The notes under the pieces: model-generated
The model's database searches: none
The model's input: only the letters and a program-made list of their open reading frames with translations
What the model was told of the DNA's origin: nothing
Position numbers and translations under genes: made by a program
Assembly (NCBI GenBank): GCA_023473785.1
Contig: JAMCYD010000005.1
Coordinates: 1 to 8,902, forward strand
DNA length: 8,902 nt
From: Patescibacteria group bacterium
GTDB taxonomy: Bacteria > Patescibacteriota > Microgenomatia > Levybacterales > UBA12049
Direction: 5' to 3'
Shown: positions 5,117 through 8,902 of the stretch, in pieces
Numbering within the stretch: position 1 is the first letter of the stretch
Layout: the number at the start of each line of letters is the position of its first letter

Positions 5117-6403
5117 CTATTTTGTGTATGAATCATAACTTCGCATTACAAGCTGTGCCTCAATTGCCTTAATGGTCTCAAGAACTACTGAAACGACAAT
5201 TAAAATACCCGTTCCTCCCAGGATAAGGTTTTGTATGTTGGTAAAAGTTCTGGCAATAGTTGGGAAAATAGCTATTATGCCCAAGAAAATTGCTCCAGCC
5301 AGAGTTATTCTTGTTAAGATGTAATTTAAGTAATTTGCTGTCGGCGTGCCGGGTCTTATCCCTGGTATAAATCCTCCATATTTTTGAATTTCCTCAGCGA
5401 TTTTTTTTGGATTAAAGATAACTGCCGTATAAAAATAAGTAAAACCAACGACAAGAAGAAAATATAAAACATTGTATAGGATACCCAATGGGTTAAGCCA
5501 TATTGTAATTGAGGTAGCAATATTATGAAGCGCTACGTTCTTTGAAGCCGTTAAGTAGTTTGCAATAAGAGATGGCAGGAGAACTAAAGATACGGCAAAG
5601 ATAATCGGAATAACACCCGCCTGGTTAAGTCTAAGCGGTAAGTGAGTAGATTGTCCTCCATACATTTTATTCCCCCTAACTCTTTTTGCATAATAAACAG
5701 TTATCTGTCTTGTCGCTTCGTTTATAATAACTATAGATGCAATTACAACAACCGCCATGACTAAAAATATAACTATACTTGTGAAATTTTCTGCTGTAAT
5801 TGTTGAGATAGTTTGACCAAAAACGACTGGCAATCTTCCTACAATTCCTGCAAAAATAATAAGGGAAATTCCATTTCCAACTCCTTTTTCAGAAATCAAT
5901 TCCCCAAACCACATCAAAAGCATGGTTCCGGCAACCATCGTAACGATAAATGCCATAAGATTTATAGGAAGAAGAGTAGTAATAATCCCCTGGCTCCTAA
6001 GAAGAGCATACATACCAAATGCCTGAAGAGCAGAAAGAGGCACTGTTAGCATTCTTGTATACTGATTTATTTTTTGCTGTCCTGACTCTCCCTCCTTGGA
6101 CAATGCTTCAAGTTTTGGAAAGACGAGCGTTAAGAGCTGGAGGATTATGGAAGCATTGATATACGGGTTAAGTCCTAAGGCCATAACGGAAAAATTAGCA
6201 AGAGTGCCTCCTGAGAAGATATCTAAAAGGCCCAAGAATTGATTTCGAGAGAAGAGGAGTTTAAGCGAGACCAGATCGACTCCAGGAACTGGGATATGTG
6301 CAAAAATTCTAAACACCACAAAAATTAAGGCAGTAAACAAAAGTTTTCTTCTGACGTCTGGTGTCTTAAAGCTGTTTCTGAAAATTGATAAAATATTTTG
6401 CAT
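5117..6403 (-). CDS. secY: Protein translocase subunit SecY
   Basis: SecY is the ten-helix membrane channel that, with SecE, SecG and SecA, exports proteins and inserts membrane proteins. The 428-residue product matches the family length. The N-terminus has a short cytosolic stretch, then helix 1 leading to A-H-I-P-V-P-G-V-D (35-43). The plug and first signature follow (L-D-I-F-S-G-G-T-L-A-N-F-S-V-M-A-L-G-L-N), then L-I-S-E-K-G-V-G-N-G-I-S. The cytosolic loop P-G-I-R-P-G-T-P-T near residue 347 is the conserved loop that contacts SecA or the ribosome. The gene starts one base after the rplO stop. A GGAGG lies about 17 bases upstream of the ATG, farther than normal, so coupling to rplO is likely. 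Confidence 0.98.
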   Translation of the reverse strand: MQNILSIFRNSFKTPDVRRKLLFTALIFVVFRIFAHIPVPGVDLVSLKLLFSRNQFLGLLDIFSGGTLANFSVMALGLNPYINASIILQLLTLVFPKLEALSKEGESGQQKINQYTRMLTVPLSALQAFGMYALLRSQGIITTLLPINLMAFIVTMVAGTMLLMWFGELISEKGVGNGISLIIFAGIVGRLPVVFGQTISTITAENFTSIVIFLVMAVVVIASIVIINEATRQITVYYAKRVRGNKMYGGQSTHLPLRLNQAGVIPIIFAVSLVLLPSLIANYLTASKNVALHNIATSITIWLNPLGILYNVLYFLLVVGFTYFYTAVIFNPKKIAEEIQKYGGFIPGIRPGTPTANYLNYILTRITLAGAIFLGIIAIFPTIARTFTNIQNLILGGTGILIVVSVVLETIKAIEAQLVMRSYDSYTK

Positions 6404-6404
6404 T

Positions 6405-6845
6405 TTATCTCTCGACGCTGCCTCCTGCTTTTTTAACTTTTAAAGCTGCTCTTTCCGAAATGGGCAACTTAATAGTTAAAGGAATACTAACTTCTCCCTC
6501 TCCTAAAATTTTAACTCCATATATATTAGCATCTTTCTCATCGACAATGTGCTGTTTAATTAAAGTATTAATATCAACCACCGTATCTTTTTTAAGAAGA
6601 TTGAGAGCTTTCACATTTACAATAAGAGGTTTTTTCTTAAAAACCTTATGTTTTCCTTTTCCGCGCCTAAATGGGAGTCTTTTGATAAGAGTAAGGGCTC
6701 CACCCTCAAAGGAAAGGGAGATTTTACCTCTTGCCTTTTGACCCTTTGTGCCTCGACCTGCTGTTTTTCCACGTCCTGAGCCAGAACCAAGACCTAGGCG
6801 TCTTTTTCCTCTTTCTGTTGTTTTTTCAATCTTATTTAGTTCCAT
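6405..6845 (-). CDS. rplO: 50S ribosomal protein L15
   Basis: L15 is a late-assembly large-subunit protein that binds 23S rRNA through a long flexible N-terminal arm. The 146-residue protein shows that arm as G-S-G-S-G-R-G-K-T-A-G-R-G-T-K-G-Q (20-36). The C-terminal domain has V-K-I-L-G-E-G-E-V and ends A-A-L-K-V-K-K-A-G-G-S-V-E, the family signature. Its ATG overlaps the rpsE TAA by one base (TAATG), with GGAGG about 13 bases upstream. In most bacteria rpmD (L30) would separate rpsE and rplO; here there is no room for it. Confidence 0.97.
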   Translation of the reverse strand: MELNKIEKTTERGKRRLGLGSGSGRGKTAGRGTKGQKARGKISLSFEGGALTLIKRLPFRRGKGKHKVFKKKPLIVNVKALNLLKKDTVVDINTLIKQHIVDEKDANIYGVKILGEGEVSIPLTIKLPISERAALKVKKAGGSVER

Positions 6846-7333
6846 TAAGCTTTACGAGCCTCCTTATTTTTTTCGAAGCGCTGCGCCAACTTTGTCAGTG
6901 CTTCAAGCGTTGCGTAAACATTGCTCGCCTGATTGTTGGTCCCGAGAACCTTGGATGAAATATTTTCTATTCCTGCTGCTGTAACTACATTCCTCACAGC
7001 TCCTCCTGCGATTACCCCACTACCTTTAGGGGCTGGTTTAAGCATTATCTTTGCTGCTCCCAATTTAACCTTTACTTGAAATGGTATTGTTCCGTTAATA
7101 ATTGGGACTTCCACCATATGCTTCTTGGCCAAAGCGATTCCTTTTTTAATTGCAATTGTTACGTCAGGAGCTTTACCAAGACCCACTCCCACCTTTCCTT
7201 TCTTGTCCCCAACGACCATTAAAACAGAAAAGCCAATCTTGTTGCCTCCTTTTGTTTTTTTAGAGACTCTATTAACCTGAATAATTTTTTCTTCAAATCC
7301 GTTTTCTGTCTGATTCCTATCTATTTCTGCCAT
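6845..7333 (-). CDS. rpsE: 30S ribosomal protein S5
   Basis: S5 helps form the mRNA entry channel and affects decoding accuracy. The 162-residue protein has the double-stranded-RNA-binding-like N-terminal domain with V-N-R-V-S-K-K-T-K-G-G (20-30), the loop where spectinomycin-resistance changes occur in other bacteria. V-V-G-D-K-K-G-K-V-G-V-G-L-G-K-A follows (40-55). The C-terminal domain has G-S-G-V-I-A-G-G-A-V-R and V-L-G-T-N-N. The ATG overlaps the rplR stop (TAATG) and the stop overlaps the rplO start in the same way. GGAGG lies 12 bases upstream of the ATG. Confidence 0.98.
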   Translation of the reverse strand: MAEIDRNQTENGFEEKIIQVNRVSKKTKGGNKIGFSVLMVVGDKKGKVGVGLGKAPDVTIAIKKGIALAKKHMVEVPIINGTIPFQVKVKLGAAKIMLKPAPKGSGVIAGGAVRNVVTAAGIENISSKVLGTNNQASNVYATLEALTKLAQRFEKNKEARKA

Positions 7334-7680
7334 TAGAATTTTAGCCCTCCTTCTCGGCTACCTTCCGCCAACGCTTTAACCCTTCCATGGTATGCATAGC
7401 TCCCTCTGTCAAAAACTACCGTCTGGATTTTTTTTGTTTTCGCCTGTTTGGCCAAAGCAATACCTAGAGCTTTTGCCCTTTCCGTTTTGATCTTGGAAGT
7501 TTTATTATCAAGATCTTTTTCACAAACAGCCAAAATAGTCTGTCCTTTTTCATCATCTATAAGCTGGGCATACATAAACTTGTTTGACCTAAAAACTGAA
7601 AGTCTAGGTTTCTGTTTAGTTCCTTTGAATTTTGATCGAATTCTAATTTGTCTTTTTATTTTCTGTTTTTTATTTTCCAT
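7333..7680 (-). CDS. rplR: 50S ribosomal protein L18
   Basis: L18 binds 5S rRNA and carries it into the central protuberance with L5. The 115-residue protein has a basic N-terminus, the P-R-L-S-V-F-R-S-N-K motif and the C-terminal signature F-D-R-G-S-Y-A-Y-H-G-R-V-K-A-L-A-E-G starting at residue 90. It begins 10 bases after rplF. The only purine-rich site is a GGAG 18 bases before the ATG, inside the rplF end, which is too far for a normal Shine-Dalgarno pairing. Reinitiation after rplF is the likely route. Confidence 0.97.
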   Translation of the reverse strand: MENKKQKIKRQIRIRSKFKGTKQKPRLSVFRSNKFMYAQLIDDEKGQTILAVCEKDLDNKTSKIKTERAKALGIALAKQAKTKKIQTVVFDRGSYAYHGRVKALAEGSREGGLKF

Positions 7681-7690
7681 AATTTTAAAT

Positions 7691-8242
7691 TTATTTAGCT
7701 CCTACTACCTTTACAGCCTTGCCGGCTTTTCTTCGTATTCTCTCACCCTTGTATTTAATTCCCTTACCTTTGTACGGCTCAGGTGGACGGATAGCTCTTA
7801 TTCGAGAAGCTACATCCCCAACTAGCTCTTTATCTATACCGGAAACGATGATATTATTTTCGGAAACTGAAAATTTTATGCCTGCCTTTGGTGTTATTTT
7901 AACAGGATGGGAAAATCCTAAAGAAAGATTAAGATCATCCCCTGACATCTGCGCCCTGTATCCAACACCTGAAAGCTCAAGCTTTTTTTCAAAACCCACG
8001 GAAACGCCTATTGTCATATTCTGGATCAGAGATCTTGTTAATCCAAACAATGCTTTTGTATCGCCATCGTTCTTTTTTTTCTCCTTAACCTGGATTAGAT
8101 TATTATTAATCTCGACATCAATTCCAGGTGGGATTCTGAAAGAAAGAGACCCCTTCGGCCCATCAATCTTAATTTCATGGTCCTTTAATGCCACCGAAAC
8201 TCCTTCTTTTATTTCTATAGTTTTCTTGCCAATTTTTGACAT
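7691..8242 (-). CDS. rplF: 50S ribosomal protein L6
   Basis: L6 lies near the factor-binding site of the 50S subunit and contacts 23S rRNA helix 97. The protein has 183 residues, close to the usual 175-180. The start M-S-K-I-G-K-K-T-I-E is standard. The two repeated alpha/beta domains are visible, with G-P-K-G-S-L in the first and the family signature P-E-P-Y-K-G-K-G-I-K-Y at 154-164 in the second, followed by a Lys/Arg-rich tail. The ATG is 12 bases after the rpsH TAG. AGGAG overlaps that stop, with GGAG 9 bases from the ATG, one of the better ribosome-binding sites here. Confidence 0.98.
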   Translation of the reverse strand: MSKIGKKTIEIKEGVSVALKDHEIKIDGPKGSLSFRIPPGIDVEINNNLIQVKEKKKNDGDTKALFGLTRSLIQNMTIGVSVGFEKKLELSGVGYRAQMSGDDLNLSLGFSHPVKITPKAGIKFSVSENNIIVSGIDKELVGDVASRIRAIRPPEPYKGKGIKYKGERIRRKAGKAVKVVGAK

Positions 8243-8254
8243 AATTTTTTTCTC

Positions 8255-8647
8255 CTACCAAATCTTGAAAAAGATTTCTCCTCCAATTTTTTTCTTATAT
8301 GCTTCGTTGCCTGTCATAATTCCTTTATTGGTTGATAAAATCATAGTATACATGCCACGTCTTTGAAGATCAGCTATGTTCTTAGAAGGAGAGTAAATCC
8401 TAAGAGACGGCTTTGAAATTATTTCTACATCAGTCAACACTGGAATTCTTTTTCTATATCTTATCTTGATTGTCAAAACTTTTCTTTTTCCAATTTTTTG
8501 TTCTTTAATATCTTCCAAGAAGCCCTCTCTGACTAAAACCTTGGCAATCTCTCTAGTTACGCGGGTAAACGGAACAGAAATTTCCTTTCTTCTGGAAAGT
8601 GTTGCATTTTTTATTCTAATGATAAAGTCAGAAACTGTATGATTCAT
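8255..8647 (-). CDS. rpsH: 30S ribosomal protein S8
   Basis: S8 binds the central domain of 16S rRNA early in 30S assembly and represses the spc operon in Escherichia coli. I place the start at 8647, giving 130 residues, the family length, with the normal N-terminus M-N-H-T-V-S-D-F-I-I-R-I-K-N-A. An in-frame start upstream at 8731 would add 28 residues that overlap rpsN in another frame and match nothing in S8. AAGGAG sits 3 bases before the chosen ATG, partly inside the rpsN TAA. The C-terminal rRNA-binding signature runs from S-T-N-K-G-I-M-T (105-112) to the end, with G-G-E-I-F-F-K-I-W. Confidence 0.97.
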   Translation of the reverse strand: MNHTVSDFIIRIKNATLSRRKEISVPFTRVTREIAKVLVREGFLEDIKEQKIGKRKVLTIKIRYRKRIPVLTDVEIISKPSLRIYSPSKNIADLQRRGMYTMILSTNKGIMTGNEAYKKKIGGEIFFKIW

Positions 8648-8654
8648 ATTCTCC

Positions 8655-8840
8655 TTACCAAGTTGCTTTAATAACGCCTGGCAATTCACCTTTGGAAGCC
8701 AGCTCTCTAAAACATATCCGGCATAAGCCAAAACGTCTCATGTAAGAACGGGCTCTTCCACAGATATTACATCTATTATGATGTCTTGTCTCAAATTTTT
8801 GTTTTTTCTTAAATTTGACAATATCGGATACTTTTGCCAT
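8655..8840 (-). CDS. rpsN: 30S ribosomal protein S14, zinc-binding (type Z)
   Basis: S14 is a head protein of the 30S subunit. The 61-residue protein is the short zinc form, sometimes named rpsZ. Its four ligands are Cys24, Cys27, Cys40 and Cys43, in C-N-I-C and C-R-I-C. The end K-G-E-L-P-G-V-I-K-A-T-W is typical, with Trp as the last residue. It begins 5 bases after the rplE stop. Two purine-rich sites precede the ATG: AAGGA about 9 bases upstream and AAGGAG about 16 bases upstream; the latter is part of a strong inverted repeat. Position between rplE and rpsH is standard. Confidence 0.98.
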   Translation of the reverse strand: MAKVSDIVKFKKKQKFETRHHNRCNICGRARSYMRRFGLCRICFRELASKGELPGVIKATW

Positions 8841-8845
8841 AAATT

Positions 8846-8902
8846 TTAATCCTTAGCTCCTTTTTGAAACGGCATTCCTAATGCCGAAAGGAGCATAAAG
8901 CC
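8846..8902 (-). CDS. rplE: 50S ribosomal protein L5, C-terminal fragment (runs off window)
   Basis: The last 18 codons and the TAA of a gene entering from beyond the window read GFMLLSALGMPFQKGAKD. The L-G-M-P-F segment near the end is the C-terminal hallmark of L5, which usually closes with G-M-P-F and one or two basic residues. Here a short K-G-A-K-D tail follows. L5 carries 5S rRNA together with L18 and normally precedes rpsN in the spc operon, as here. Confidence 0.9.
   Translation of the reverse strand, partial: GFMLLSALGMPFQKGAKD
8856..8894 (-). promoter_or_regulatory. Strong inverted repeat over the upstream ribosome-binding sequence of rpsN
   Basis: On the minus strand GCTCCTTT (8894-8887) pairs with AAAGGAGC (8863-8856). 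Directly inside, CGGCATT (8886-8880) pairs with AATGCCG (8876-8870) around the loop AGG. That gives 15 perfect pairs with one 6-base bulge (8869-8864). The 3' arm contains AAGGAG, a ribosome-binding sequence for rpsN, so the fold would hide it while leaving the nearer AAGGA exposed. A regulatory role is inference; no U-tract follows, so it is not an intrinsic terminator. Confidence 0.5.

Noticed and set aside
7719..8366. Plus-strand open frame of 215 codons opposite rplF and the end of rpsH
   Set aside because: It lies antisense to well-recognised ribosomal protein genes and shows no recognisable domain. Its length comes from the codon bias of the genes on the other strand.
8648..8731. Upstream in-frame start for rpsH, giving a 158-residue product
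   Set aside because: The extra 28 residues are a shifted reading of rpsN and do not match S8; the 8647 start gives the normal N-terminus and has AAGGAG just before it.

Overview
The window is one long ribosomal-protein and translation operon, the spc operon running into the alpha operon, and every gene I can support lies on the minus strand. In transcription order (high to low coordinates) it reads rplE (3' end only), rpsN, rpsH, rplF, rplR, rpsE, rplO, secY, adk, cmk, map, infA, rpmJ, rpsM, rpsK, rpsD, rpoA, rplQ (5' end only). Genes are packed tightly. Stop and start overlap at rplR/rpsE, rpsE/rplO, cmk/map and rpsK/rpsD, and most other gaps are 1 to 17 bases. Three gaps are larger: rpoA-rplQ (115 bases), map-infA (117 bases) and adk-cmk (87 bases). 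These three hold nearly all the non-coding interest.

The sequence is AT-rich with ordinary bacterial proteins. UGA is used as a stop (rpsK, cmk), so this is the standard bacterial code. Ribosomal protein L30 (rpmD) is missing from its usual place between rpsE and rplO, where the two genes overlap by one base. Loss of L30 is a known trait of the Candidate Phyla Radiation (Patescibacteria). Together with the AT bias, the short-form adenylate kinase, cmk inside the adk-map pair and AT-rich heptamer repeats between genes, this suggests a Patescibacteria genome, possibly Microgenomates-like. The lineage is inference.

Region by region: 8846-8902 is the tail of rplE, carrying a strong inverted repeat that covers one ribosome-binding sequence of rpsN. 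6405-8840 is the core of small- and large-subunit proteins. 5117-6403 is secY. 3018-5113 holds two nucleotide monophosphate kinases and methionine aminopeptidase; between the kinases lies a 24-codon remnant of another P-loop kinase, overlapped by a terminator-like hairpin, and map carries an 80% G+C palindrome inside its reading frame. 2901-3017 has a near-consensus promoter followed by a repeat-rich leader for infA and the alpha operon. 178-2900 is infA-rpmJ-rpsM-rpsK-rpsD-rpoA. 63-177 is a heptamer-repeat spacer before rplQ.

Together the genes supply ribosome parts, initiation factor 1, the RNA polymerase alpha subunit, the membrane protein-export channel, N-terminal methionine removal and nucleotide kinases, a typical growth-linked operon. 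I found no new multi-gene system here. The notable points are small non-coding and remnant elements.
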